Position numbers and translations under genes: made by a program
Source: Gemmatimonadaceae bacterium
Lineage (GTDB): Bacteria > Gemmatimonadota > Gemmatimonadetes > Gemmatimonadales > Gemmatimonadaceae
DNA length: 64,000 nt
Direction of reading: 5' to 3'
Assembly (NCBI GenBank): GCA_022843265.1
Contig: JALHNZ010000011.1
Coordinates: 1-64,000 of the forward strand
Notes under the pieces: model-generated
The model's database searches: none
Told to the model about the DNA's origin: nothing
What the model saw: the letters and a program-made list of their open reading frames with translations, nothing else
Shown: positions 1 to 8,380 of the stretch, piece after piece
How positions within the stretch are numbered: position 1 is the first letter of the stretch
How the letters are laid out: the number at the start of each line of letters is the position of its first letter

Positions 1-168
1 CCCCAGGCAACTCGCAGTGCAAGGGGCAGTAGGTACTCTCGATCGAGCGACCGGCCTTCACCCTGTACAACCAATCCTACCCGATCACAACTTCTTCGCG
101 AGTCTCAAGGGTACAGGGGTACCGTAGGCATCACGCCTTCGTTTTTTCCTCCAGCAAGAGGGGCAAAC
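1..168. other. No gene seen; region upstream of the small secreted protein
   Basis: I see no convincing coding frame, RNA or repeat here. A minus-strand frame reaches into the region but is antisense to the small secreted protein gene and has no family features. The segment presumably holds the promoter or the end of an upstream intergenic region. Confidence 0.4.
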
Positions 169-420
169 ATGCTTCGCAATGTTCGACTGTTCGCAGGCGC
201 TGTAGTTCTACTTGGTGCAGTAGACCTTGTTCGGCCTCCGGAACAAGCGCTTGCTAAGTCAAGCGACCAGTGCAACGTAGCTGTCACGTACGCGTGGTGT
301 TCGGTGAGCGGCGAAGAAACCATGCACGATTTTTGTTCGATGATCTGCTCAACTTATTCGGGTGCTTACATGTGTCCTGAGTTCAGCCCCCAAGTGGTGT
401 GCTATGGGGAGCCAGAATAG
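169..420 (+). CDS. Small secreted six-cysteine protein
   Basis: 83 aa of unknown function. Residues 1-29 look like a Sec signal peptide: MLRN-V-R, then a hydrophobic stretch, then a cut near ALAKS. The mature part of about 55 residues is acidic and carries six cysteines (QC, WC, FC, IC, MC, VC), enough for three disulfides. An AAGAGGGG ribosome site lies 5 bases before the ATG. The DsbA-like gene follows 72 bases downstream on the same strand, so a dedicated thiol oxidase acting on this protein is an attractive inference. I do not recognise the family. The Cys spacing does not match a defensin or lipoprotein pattern known to me. Confidence 0.7.
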   Translation: MLRNVRLFAGAVVLLGAVDLVRPPEQALAKSSDQCNVAVTYAWCSVSGEETMHDFCSMICSTYSGAYMCPEFSPQVVCYGEPE

Positions 421-492
421 AGCGCCACTGCGTCGAACCCTGATCGGATTTGCTCAGTATCGTCGAGTTCACTTCGGAAAGGAGAAGGATCG

Positions 493-1203
493 TTGCTAGT
501 TGAACCTGCAAGCGCCAAAACGCCCACTCCGACCCGATTCGAGCTGGTTGCAACCTATGTGCACGCGTGTTCCGCGATGGTCATCGCGGGGCTGATGCTA
601 TTGCGCGCGATCAGCGAACGAACGCCCGACCCTGTCGACAAGTGGGGAATCTCAGACCCTCTGCTTGACTCGGTCGGTGCGTTTTCGCACGAGCTCGCAG
701 ATTCAACTTCTAACGTGCGAATCGTTGAGTTCGTCGATCTGGAATGCTCAGCCTGTGCGCACTATCATCGATCCGTAATCGCGCCGCTCCTTCGCGAGAA
801 ACCGTCGATGTCGTTTTCATTTAGAGTTGTACACTTTCCGCTGGACATCCACCCCTTCGCCCGGGCCGCCGCTGTCGGAGCGGAATGCGCTCGCGAGCAG
901 GGTCGTATGGGATCATTTGTCGAGTTGGCCATGCAGCGCCAGCGCAGCTTCGCAGACGAGATATGGGTTGACATTGCGTTCGACGCCGGTGTTGCCGACA
1001 CTGCTGCGTTCTCGACCTGTATTCGAAGTTCGCGCAATGATGGTCGGATTGAGCGGGGGAAGGCACTGGCTCGGGAGATCGGCGCGCAAGGCACTCCGGC
1101 AATCGCGGTAAACGGCAGATTAGCAGGAATCTTGCCAACTCTGGATGAGTTGCGCGAGATTGTTGGTAGGCCAGTCGCTTCGGCCCCAGCAACTCGAGCG
1201 TAG
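493..1203 (+). CDS. Membrane-anchored DsbA/thioredoxin-fold oxidoreductase
   Basis: 236 aa. One membrane segment at about residues 20-40 anchors a periplasmic DsbA-type thioredoxin fold. The redox motif CSAC is at residues 85-88 (LECSACAHYH), and the cis-proline loop GTPAIAVNG puts Pro at 202. Further cysteines lie at 132 and 176. The TTG start is chosen because GGAAAGGAGAAGG sits just before it. The family forms or rearranges disulfides in exported proteins. Its neighbours are a six-Cys secreted protein upstream and a secreted plug-domain protein 42 bases downstream, so it may serve this small cluster rather than the whole cell. It could alternatively act as a thioredoxin-like reductase. Confidence 0.85.
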   Translation: MLVEPASAKTPTPTRFELVATYVHACSAMVIAGLMLLRAISERTPDPVDKWGISDPLLDSVGAFSHELADSTSNVRIVEFVDLECSACAHYHRSVIAPLLREKPSMSFSFRVVHFPLDIHPFARAAAVGAECAREQGRMGSFVELAMQRQRSFADEIWVDIAFDAGVADTAAFSTCIRSSRNDGRIERGKALAREIGAQGTPAIAVNGRLAGILPTLDELREIVGRPVASAPATRA

Positions 1204-1245
1204 TTGCTGAAGGCGATGACTCACATCTCGGCGAAGGGTGGAAAA

Positions 1246-1953
1246 GTGAAAGCCCTGTTGCATCTTGGCTGGCTGCTCGCCATGCCTATCGTTGGTGAGT
1301 CGCAATCGCAGGCTTATCTGCGAGTTGTCGATTTGGACGGTATTCCCATACCGTACGCGATGGTCACCGTGCAGGGAGCGGTTCGCTCTTCGGACACCAC
1401 TGGACGCGTGTTGGTGGCTGAGCAGCGTGCGTTGACCGTGGAGGTTGGGGTGCGCCGCATGGGATATGTGCCTTTTGCGGGCGTGGCCGCGCGGGAGTCG
1501 ACCGCCGACAATTTCACCGTGGTACTTCAACCCGTGCAACGCGAGTTGGAAGCAGTACGCACCATTGCCCCCAAGAACACGCCACTATCGAGAACGGGCT
1601 TCTACGATCGGATGGAGCGTGTGCAAAAAGGCGCCATTCTTGGCGAGTTTATTACGCCAGAGGAACTTGAGCTTAGGGGACGTGGTGGCGTGCTCGGCGT
1701 GTTCTACGGCAAGCAGTACGCTCAACCAGCGGGGCGTGGGAAGCTGTCAGGCCGTCGCCACTGCAAGATGCAGATTTTGCTTGACGGCATGCTTATCGTG
1801 GAACACGATAATCTTGAAGAACTGATTTCCATCAACGAGGTCATGGGAATCGAGATTTATCCTTCTACGGCGAATGCTCCGCACGAGCTGATTCCAAACA
1901 CCTTGCGCGGATCCTGCGGCATCGTCGCGCTCTGGACGGGACCACGTCGATAG
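1246..1953 (+). CDS. Secreted carboxypeptidase-regulatory-like / TonB plug-domain protein without a barrel
   Basis: 235 aa. A short signal peptide (MKALLHLGWLLAMPIVG) is followed by a carboxypeptidase-regulatory-like beta sandwich (about residues 23-100; GIPIPYAMVTVQG, DTTGRVLV). The rest resembles the plug domain of TonB-dependent receptors (MQILLDGMLIV, EVMGIEIYPS, SCGIVALWTG). No beta barrel follows; the gene stops where a receptor would continue for about 600 residues. The GTG at 1246 is preferred over TTG 1204 because AAGGGTGG lies directly upstream and it gives a clean signal peptide. Function unknown; it may dock with or regulate an outer-membrane transporter. Confidence 0.7.
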   Translation: MKALLHLGWLLAMPIVGESQSQAYLRVVDLDGIPIPYAMVTVQGAVRSSDTTGRVLVAEQRALTVEVGVRRMGYVPFAGVAARESTADNFTVVLQPVQRELEAVRTIAPKNTPLSRTGFYDRMERVQKGAILGEFITPEELELRGRGGVLGVFYGKQYAQPAGRGKLSGRRHCKMQILLDGMLIVEHDNLEELISINEVMGIEIYPSTANAPHELIPNTLRGSCGIVALWTGPRR

Positions 1954-2060
1954 AGCACTGCCTCCGTTAAATCGCTGGCGGCGCCCCGAAAGATCGATTC
2001 GGATAGTCCGCGGGCGCGGTGGCTGCTAAACTCCCTGAATGGCACCCACCGCATCCTGAA

Positions 2061-2534
2061 ATGCGCGTACTCCTGCAGCGCGTCTCCCGCGCCGAAGTGC
2101 GCATTCGCCCCGAACACAACGCTGCGCCGTACGTGTCCGGCCGTATCGGGCGCGGGTTTGTTCTTCTCGTGGGCATCACGCACACCGACACCGAGGCCGA
2201 GGTGCGCTGGATGGCCGAGAAAGTGGCCGGACTGCGGTTGTTCGCCGACGCCGACGACAAGCTCAATCTCGCGCTCGCCGATGTGCAGGGTGCGGCGCTG
2301 GTGGTGTCGCAGTTCACGCTCTACGGGGACTCGCGCAAAGGGCGCCGGCCGAGCTTTGTTGACGCCTCCCGCCCGGAACACGCCATTCCACTCTACGAAC
2401 GTTTCATCGCACTGCTGCGTGAACAATCGATACCGGTGGCCACCGGTGAGTTCGGCGCGATGATGGACGTGGAGCTGGTGAACGACGGGCCCGTCACGCT
2501 CTGGCTTGAGCGGGAAGCCACGTCTGCACCGTAA
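2061..2534 (+). CDS. dtd: D-aminoacyl-tRNA deacylase
   Basis: 157 aa, close to the usual 145-150 of the Dtd family. It hydrolyses D-amino acids (and glycine mischarged on tRNA-Ala) from tRNA, a translation proofreading step in the cytoplasm. The sequence opens MRVLLQRVSRAEVRI and contains the conserved active-site strand ALVVSQFTLYGD (about residues 84-95). A C-terminal conserved segment, GEFGAMMDVELVNDGPVT, supplies the second active-site signature. A longer frame from 2019 exists, but the conserved N-terminus fixes ATG 2061. No ribosome site is obvious. The next gene starts 25 bases after the stop. Confidence 0.95.
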   Translation: MRVLLQRVSRAEVRIRPEHNAAPYVSGRIGRGFVLLVGITHTDTEAEVRWMAEKVAGLRLFADADDKLNLALADVQGAALVVSQFTLYGDSRKGRRPSFVDASRPEHAIPLYERFIALLREQSIPVATGEFGAMMDVELVNDGPVTLWLEREATSAP

Positions 2535-2559
2535 GCAGTCTCTCTACCAAACCTGCCAT

Positions 2560-5097
2560 ATGTCTTCTCTCGTCAGATTTCGCACCGGCGCGCTTTTGGC
2601 GGCAGCTGTCGTCTTCGCGCCATCGTTCGCGATTGCCGCTCAGACTCCCGCGCGCAGCACGCAGGCGACAACGCGCGCTGCGACCACCGCTGATCGTTGG
2701 GCCACTGCCGAGCTTGCGTGGGAGGCCGGCGACTACGTACGGTCGCTCGGCGAACTCAGTGCCGTGCTGCGCGCACCCGATGCCGCGGGTTTCCGCGAAC
2801 GCGTTGCGCTGCTGACGGGAGAAAACTGGGAGACGTCGCTCGTGGCGGAGAACGCTCGCGCACCGCGTTGGTCACCCGATGGCAAGCACGCCGTCTTCGA
2901 ATCGGGAACGGGAGCCGCGCGTGTATCGCGTGTCGTTGCGGTACGCGAAGGGTTTCCCGTAGTCGCAGAAGTTGCGGCGGGTGGTGTGGTGTTCTCACCC
3001 AATGGTTTGAACATTGCGTACATCAGGGGCCAAGGCGCCGAGGCGCGCGTGGTGATCCGCGAGATCGGAAAGTCGAATGAGGCGGTTACCCTGCTTGGAC
3101 TTGTACCGGCGCAGGTCGTGTTGCTGAAGGATCTGTCGTTGCTCGTCGTGGCCGCGCCAACGGATAGCGTGCGCACTGCGCTGTATCGCGTTGACGCAGC
3201 TCCAAACCCGGTGCGCGTGAGCAAAACTGATGCTGTCGTGTCTGATGTGAGGCTCAGCCGCGACGGGCGCACCGCGATGTACACGGTTGGTGGACGCAGT
3301 CCGTTGCAAGTGGCGACAGGACGCGGATTCGCAGCCGTGCCGGCGGAGCGCACGTTTGCGCTGTTGAACCTCGCGACCGGCGAAGAGCAAGTGTTCGCTG
3401 GTGAGTCACCGGTGATGTCTGCCGATGGAAGCACCGTTGCGTACATCACACGCCGCGATTCGCTAGTGCGTGTGGAGATGCTCGGTACTGAAAGCGGCGC
3501 CGCGCCGACCATCGCGTACACAACGAACACACCTATCGCGGGACTCGCCATCACGCCTGACGGCTCGCGCGCCACATTCCAGCAGATGCTGCGTGAAGAC
3601 TGGGAGTTGTTCACCGTCTCACGAAACGGCGGTGACACGGAACGTGTAACGCGCGAAATCCAGCACGATCTGATGCCGCAGTGGTTGACCAACGATCGAT
3701 TGCTGGCCGTGATGGGAGAGGCGCGTCATCGCCGCTCGTATCTGTACACGGGTGGACGCAGAATACGGCTGTTCCACAACAACACAGTGCGAACCATTGC
3801 ACCTGAATACGAATGGGTGCCGAGTCCTGACGGCAGCAAGCTCCTGATCGTGGCTGAGCGCGACGGCGACACCGTGACGCCGCATCGTTTTCTCTGGTGC
3901 ATGGATCTCACGCGCGAAGTGTCGCTCACCGCGGTTCGCGAGCGCGTGGAGAGCAATCTGAACGCCGAGCGCGCGCTGCGGATGGCTGGCGAAAAGGCGT
4001 TCGCGCCGATCGCACGTGATGTTACGCAAGCAGTTGCCGATGTGAGCACGGATCGCGTGTACAAGTACGCGTTCGACCTGTTCCAGTTTGACTCCAAGCA
4101 CGTGTCGCAGCCAGGCAACGCCAAGGCACGCACGTATCTCGCGAACACCTATCGCGGCTTTGGCCTCGACAGTGTGTACGAGCAGCCGTTTGAAGCGCGC
4201 GGCGCCGTGAACCAACCCACCACGCCTACCGCGAACATTCTGGCCGTGCTGCCAGGTACCACGCACCCTGAGCTCGTGTACGTGATCTCAAGCCACTTTG
4301 ACTCACGCGCGCAGGGGCCTGGTGCCGATGACAACACGTCAGGCACGTCCGTGTTGCTCGAAGCCGCGCGTGTGCTCGCCAAGCGCCCGCAGGCCGCAAC
4401 AATCATCTTTGCATCGCTTACCGGCGAAGAATCGGGATTGCTCGGGTCACGCGAGTTTGTGCGTGTCGCCAAAGCGAACAACCTGCAGTTGGCCGGTGTG
4501 CTCAACAACGACATGGTGGGCTGGGCCAACGATCAGCGGCTCGACAATACGATCCGCTACTCGAATCCCGGCATTCGCGATCTGCAGCACGCGGCGGCCA
4601 TCCAGTTCTCCAAGCTCATCACGTACGACGCGTTCTACTACAAGAGCACGGACGCGCAGGCGTTCTACGACGGATACGGCGATGTCGTTGGCGGCATTGG
4701 TTCGTATCCGGTGCTTGGCAATCCGCACTATCATCAGCCGCATGATGTGCTGGAAACGATCAACCATCAGCTGGTGGCCGAAGTCACAAAGGCGACCGTT
4801 GCGTCAATCATGTATCTGGCATCCGCACCGTCGCGTCTCGCCGATGTGAAAGTTGCGGCGACGGGTGCGCAGAGTGCGGACGTCTCGTGGCGCGCGAGTC
4901 CCGAGCGTGATGTCGAGAAGTACGTGGTGACGTGGGGCCCGGCCGCGCAGCCTGACAAGTATCGCCGTGAAGCCACGACGCCACACGCGGCGCTGGACAA
5001 TGCACCCGCGGGCACCGTGGTCGCCGTGAAGGCGATCAACAAACGTGGACTCGAGGGGTGGGACTGGGCGCGCGGTGTGGTAGCAGCCGCGCGTTAG
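2560..5097 (+). CDS. Secreted M28-family zinc aminopeptidase with N-terminal beta-propeller
   Basis: 845 aa. The signal peptide ends near AIAAQ (residues 1-27). Residues of about 90-460 contain TolB/PD40-like propeller repeats (PRWSPDGKHAV, SPDGSKLLIV). Residues of about 505-735 form a peptidase M28 domain. The zinc ligands and catalytic residues are visible: His579 in SSHFDS, Asp591 in GADDNTSG, Glu623/624 in TGEESG, Asp651 in NNDMVGW, and the His cluster 723-728 in NPHYHQPHD. The C-terminal 100 residues look like a fibronectin type III module. It is probably an exported aminopeptidase or carboxypeptidase used in peptide scavenging. It converges with metZ, with a hairpin between the two. Confidence 0.92.
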   Translation: MSSLVRFRTGALLAAAVVFAPSFAIAAQTPARSTQATTRAATTADRWATAELAWEAGDYVRSLGELSAVLRAPDAAGFRERVALLTGENWETSLVAENARAPRWSPDGKHAVFESGTGAARVSRVVAVREGFPVVAEVAAGGVVFSPNGLNIAYIRGQGAEARVVIREIGKSNEAVTLLGLVPAQVVLLKDLSLLVVAAPTDSVRTALYRVDAAPNPVRVSKTDAVVSDVRLSRDGRTAMYTVGGRSPLQVATGRGFAAVPAERTFALLNLATGEEQVFAGESPVMSADGSTVAYITRRDSLVRVEMLGTESGAAPTIAYTTNTPIAGLAITPDGSRATFQQMLREDWELFTVSRNGGDTERVTREIQHDLMPQWLTNDRLLAVMGEARHRRSYLYTGGRRIRLFHNNTVRTIAPEYEWVPSPDGSKLLIVAERDGDTVTPHRFLWCMDLTREVSLTAVRERVESNLNAERALRMAGEKAFAPIARDVTQAVADVSTDRVYKYAFDLFQFDSKHVSQPGNAKARTYLANTYRGFGLDSVYEQPFEARGAVNQPTTPTANILAVLPGTTHPELVYVISSHFDSRAQGPGADDNTSGTSVLLEAARVLAKRPQAATIIFASLTGEESGLLGSREFVRVAKANNLQLAGVLNNDMVGWANDQRLDNTIRYSNPGIRDLQHAAAIQFSKLITYDAFYYKSTDAQAFYDGYGDVVGGIGSYPVLGNPHYHQPHDVLETINHQLVAEVTKATVASIMYLASAPSRLADVKVAATGAQSADVSWRASPERDVEKYVVTWGPAAQPDKYRREATTPHAALDNAPAGTVVAVKAINKRGLEGWDWARGVVAAAR

Positions 5098-5113
5098 TCA
5101 GCCGGGTTGTGTA

Positions 5114-5142
5114 GCCGTCACTCGAGCTCGTGGAGTGACGGC
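5114..5142. terminator. Hairpin between convergent genes
   Basis: A perfect 10-bp inverted repeat (GCCGTCACTC / GAGTGACGGC) with a 9-base loop lies in the 51-base gap between the convergent M28 peptidase and metZ genes. There is no long T tract, so it may be a weak or Rho-assisted bidirectional terminator. Confidence 0.55.
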
Positions 5143-5148
5143 CCACCC

Positions 5149-6327
5149 CTACCGCGAACTCGCCAGCGCCTGCTCAATGTCGGCGATCACATCACCGACA
5201 TGCTCCAGCCCCACGCTCACGCGCACGAGCCCGGGCACAATCCCAACACGCTGACGCTCGTCTTCGGTGAGCTTGGAGTGTGTGGTGCTCGTGGGGTGCG
5301 TGACAATCGTGCGCGTGTCGCCAAGATTCGGTGAATGTGAACACAGCGCGAGCGCATCGAGGAATCTCCGACAGCGTTCGATCCCACCGCGCAACACCAG
5401 CACCACAATGCCTCCGCCCGCGCGCATCTGCTGCTGCGCCAGTGCGTACTGCGGATGCGACGGCAAGAATGGATAGCGTACGCTTTCAACGTCCGCGTGT
5501 CCTTCAAAGTGGGTCGCGAGTGCCAACGCGTTCGCGCAGTGCCGGTCCATGCGTACCGCGAGCGTTTCAAGACTCTTGGACAGCATCCACGCATTGAACG
5601 GTGAGAGCGCCGGCCCGGTGTGACGCGCAAAAAACCGTGCGTCGGCAACCAGCGCTTTGTCGCCAATGATTGCACCGCCGAGCGTGCGTCCCTGACCGTC
5701 AATGAACTTGGTCGCCGAGTGCACTACGAGTGACGCGCCGTACTCGAGCGGACGCTGCAGGTACGGTGTGGCAAAACAGTTGTCTACGATGAGCGGAATG
5801 CCACGCTCACGCGCGAGCGCACCAAGCCACGCGAGATCCACAAGTTCAAGTCCCGGATTCGATGGCGTTTCTACAAAGAGCAGCTTGGTAGACGGCGTGA
5901 TCTGCGACGTCCAGGTGTCTGGATCACTCGCATCCGCGTAACTGAACGACACGCCCCACTTGGGCAGAATGCGCGTCAGGATCTGATGCGTGGAACCGAA
6001 GAGCGCGCGCGATGCCAGCACGTGATCACCGCTCGAAAGCCGAGACGCCAACGACGTAAACACCGCCGCCATGCCGGACGCTGTGGCGATACCATCTTCG
6101 CCCCCTTCGAGTTTGCACAACTTGTGCACAAACTCGTCGGTATTCGGGTTGGCATAACGGCTGTACACATTGCCGTCAATCTCATCGCTGAACAGCGCGC
6201 GTGCCTGCTCGGCACTATCAAAGACAAAGCTGGACGTGAGAAACAGCGGCACGGAATGCTCGCGCTCCGCAGAGCGGGGGACCTGCGTGCGAATGGCGTC
6301 GGTCTCGAAATGGCGCGGCTCGGTCAT
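5149..6327 (-). CDS. metZ: O-succinylhomoserine sulfhydrylase (Cys/Met metabolism PLP enzyme)
   Basis: 392 aa, a fold-type I PLP enzyme of the Cys/Met metabolism family. The Schiff-base lysine is Lys207 in HSATKFIDGQGR; the DGQGR context is typical of MetZ rather than MetB or methionine gamma-lyase. YSRYANPN and TASGMAAV supply phosphate and stacking contacts. It would make homocysteine from O-succinylhomoserine and sulfide in direct-sulfhydrylation methionine synthesis. ATG 6327 is chosen for its GGAG site 6 bases upstream; a TTG at 6369 would run into the divergent maf promoter. An O-acetylhomoserine substrate cannot be excluded from sequence alone. Confidence 0.9.
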   Translation of the reverse strand: MTEPRHFETDAIRTQVPRSAEREHSVPLFLTSSFVFDSAEQARALFSDEIDGNVYSRYANPNTDEFVHKLCKLEGGEDGIATASGMAAVFTSLASRLSSGDHVLASRALFGSTHQILTRILPKWGVSFSYADASDPDTWTSQITPSTKLLFVETPSNPGLELVDLAWLGALARERGIPLIVDNCFATPYLQRPLEYGASLVVHSATKFIDGQGRTLGGAIIGDKALVADARFFARHTGPALSPFNAWMLSKSLETLAVRMDRHCANALALATHFEGHADVESVRYPFLPSHPQYALAQQQMRAGGGIVVLVLRGGIERCRRFLDALALCSHSPNLGDTRTIVTHPTSTTHSKLTEDERQRVGIVPGLVRVSVGLEHVGDVIADIEQALASSR

Positions 6328-6380
6328 GCGGGGCTCCGGCGCGATGCGCGCCTCACTGGTCCGGGACAATGGTTGTTTGG

Positions 6381-6392
6381 TATTTTACACAC
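6381..6392 (+). promoter_or_regulatory. Candidate extended -10 box close to the maf start
   Basis: TGG-TATTTT is followed by six bases (ACACAC) and then the maf ATG. There is no Shine-Dalgarno in between, so the transcript would start at or next to the ATG (leaderless). Inferred from sequence only. Confidence 0.4.
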
Positions 6393-6992
6393 ATGAACAC
6401 TCCCCGTGTGATTCTTGCTTCTCAGTCCCCGCGCCGCCGAGAACTGTTGTCGCTCATTGGTATTGAGCACACCGTGGAGCCGGCCGACATTGACGAAACG
6501 CCGTTCGAGCGCGAGCTCGCTACCGTGCACAGCGAGCGTCTGGCGCGCGGGAAGGCGGCGCTTGTGGCCAACCGCAATCCGGGCGCGCTCGTGATCGGCG
6601 CTGATACGGTGGTCGTGGTGAATAACATCATCCTCGGCAAACCGGGTGACGAGAATGACGCGCGTGACATGTTGCGTCGCCTGTCGGGCCGAACGCACAC
6701 GGTGTATTCGGCCGTGGCGATTGCGCGCGATGGCATGGTGGATTCTGAAGTCGAGGGGGTGTCGGTCACGTTCCGAGACCTGAATCAGTCGGAGATTGAT
6801 GCGTATGTGGCCACCGGTGAACCGGCGGATAAGGCCGGTGCATACGGGATTCAGGGCTACGGCAGCACGCTGGTTGATCGCATTGAAGGGGACTTCTTTG
6901 CGGTGATGGGGTTGCCCCTCCGAAGACTGGTGGCCCTCTGCGAACGTGGCGGGTACCGGTACCGGTTCGGTCCTCTGCAGTTTTCCGCGTAA
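6393..6992 (+). CDS. maf: Maf-family nucleotide pyrophosphatase
   Basis: 199 aa, standard length. The opening MNTPRVILASQSPRRRELL carries the Maf signature (SxSPRR) that binds substrate phosphate. GADTVV (near residue 70) and the GEPADKAGAYGIQGYG region (about residues 137-153) complete the active site. Maf proteins hydrolyse dTTP/UTP and modified nucleotides and are linked to septum regulation. The start is fixed by the conserved N-terminus and lies 6 bases after a TATTTT box. It is divergent from metZ, with 65 bases between start codons. Confidence 0.94.
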   Translation: MNTPRVILASQSPRRRELLSLIGIEHTVEPADIDETPFERELATVHSERLARGKAALVANRNPGALVIGADTVVVVNNIILGKPGDENDARDMLRRLSGRTHTVYSAVAIARDGMVDSEVEGVSVTFRDLNQSEIDAYVATGEPADKAGAYGIQGYGSTLVDRIEGDFFAVMGLPLRRLVALCERGGYRYRFGPLQFSA

Positions 6993-7044
6993 CGGCTCTG
7001 TCGCGGGACTCGTGGCGATCGCGGCGGGATTGCAGATTCATTGC

Positions 7045-8376
7045 ATGCGAATTTTCCTGATCGCGGCGCTCGCGCTCGCTTTACCGCTGCAGGCCCTTGT
7101 GCCCGCGCGGATGCACGCGCAGCCACCGGTGGTTTTTGTGCACGGCAACGGCGATCACGCCGGCCTTTGGGACACCACGATCTGGCGGTTTGAATCGAAC
7201 GGCTATCGCACGGATCGACTCTTCGCAGTCGACCTGCCGCATCCGCTTGGTGCGGCACGATTCAGCGTGCCCGAGCGGAATCGCTCCACGCCCGAAGAAC
7301 AGACGGCGGCGCTCGCCGCATTTGTCACGCGCGTGATGCTGCAAACGGGTGAGCCAAAGGTTGTACTCGTTGGCAGCTCGCGCGGCGGCATGACCATTCG
7401 CAACTATCTGCGTTTTGGCGGCGGGGCCGCGCATGTGTCACACGCGATTCTGAGCGGTGCACCCAACCACGGCGTGTTTGCGCTGCCCAACCTGCAACCC
7501 GAAAGCGAGTTCAATGGCGCGGGGCCGTACCTGCGTGCGCTGAATGACAGCAGCGAAGTGGTTGACGGTGTTCGCTTTCTCACCATTCGTTCGGACAACA
7601 ACGACAAGTTCGCGCAGCCCGACGGCGCCACGTTGGGCATGGCCGGAGTCGCCACCAATGTCGACGCACGCGGCCCCGCTTTACGCGGTGCGGCGGACAT
7701 TGTGCTGAACGGCGCGGACCATCGCGAGGTGGCGTTCTCCGGTTCGGCGTTCGCTGCCATGTATGAGTTCATTTCCGGGAACGCGCCTGCATCAGCAGCG
7801 ATTACCGCGGACTCGGTATCGGTGCTCAGCGGTCTGATCAGTGGTACCGACAACGGCGGCCCGACCAACACCGCGCTCGCAGGTTCAACGATTCAGGTGT
7901 TTGCGGTTGATCCGAAGACGGGTGCGCGGGTTGGCAAGGCGCTGCATGAACAGACCACGGATTTCTCCGGTCGTTGGGGACCGTTCCGCGCGAGTCCCAC
8001 GCAATACCATGAGTTTGTGGTGACCGCTCCGGACAGCAGCACGCTCTATCACGTTTTTCGCTCGCCGATTCCGCGCGGCAGTCGATACATCAACTTTCGC
8101 GTCCCAAGCGCGCCCGCACCGCGCGGCGACAGCACGCAGGTGTCCATGATACGGCCGCGCGGTTATCTGGGCGCGGGGCGTGACACGGTGCTCGTCAATG
8201 GCACTGCCGCGCGTGGCATTCCGCCGGGCGTGGCCACGGTAGATCGTGTGAGCGCATGGTGGTCGGCCAGCACGCCGCAGTCGATCACCTTCCGGTTTAA
8301 CAGCGAGACGATCACCGTTCAGACGCGTCCGCACGATCCGCGTCGTGTAATCATGGCGGAAATCCTGCGCGATTGA
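7045..8376 (+). CDS. Secreted alpha/beta-hydrolase (lipase/esterase-like)
   Basis: 443 aa. The signal peptide (MRIFLIAALALALPLQAL...MHAQ) is followed directly by the oxyanion-hole segment PPVVFVHGNGDHAGLWD. The nucleophile elbow is GSSRGG (Ser near residue 114). NGADHREVAFSG probably supplies the catalytic His. The C-terminal 180 residues form a beta-rich domain (IQVFAVDPKTGARVG, GRWGPFRASPTQYHEF) resembling that of extracellular lipases with substrate-binding modules. Likely an exported lipase or polyester/ester hydrolase; the substrate is unknown. It ends 4 bases before the convergent glycosyltransferase gene. Confidence 0.85.
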   Translation: MRIFLIAALALALPLQALVPARMHAQPPVVFVHGNGDHAGLWDTTIWRFESNGYRTDRLFAVDLPHPLGAARFSVPERNRSTPEEQTAALAAFVTRVMLQTGEPKVVLVGSSRGGMTIRNYLRFGGGAAHVSHAILSGAPNHGVFALPNLQPESEFNGAGPYLRALNDSSEVVDGVRFLTIRSDNNDKFAQPDGATLGMAGVATNVDARGPALRGAADIVLNGADHREVAFSGSAFAAMYEFISGNAPASAAITADSVSVLSGLISGTDNGGPTNTALAGSTIQVFAVDPKTGARVGKALHEQTTDFSGRWGPFRASPTQYHEFVVTAPDSSTLYHVFRSPIPRGSRYINFRVPSAPAPRGDSTQVSMIRPRGYLGAGRDTVLVNGTAARGIPPGVATVDRVSAWWSASTPQSITFRFNSETITVQTRPHDPRRVIMAEILRD

Positions 8377-8380
8377 ACGG

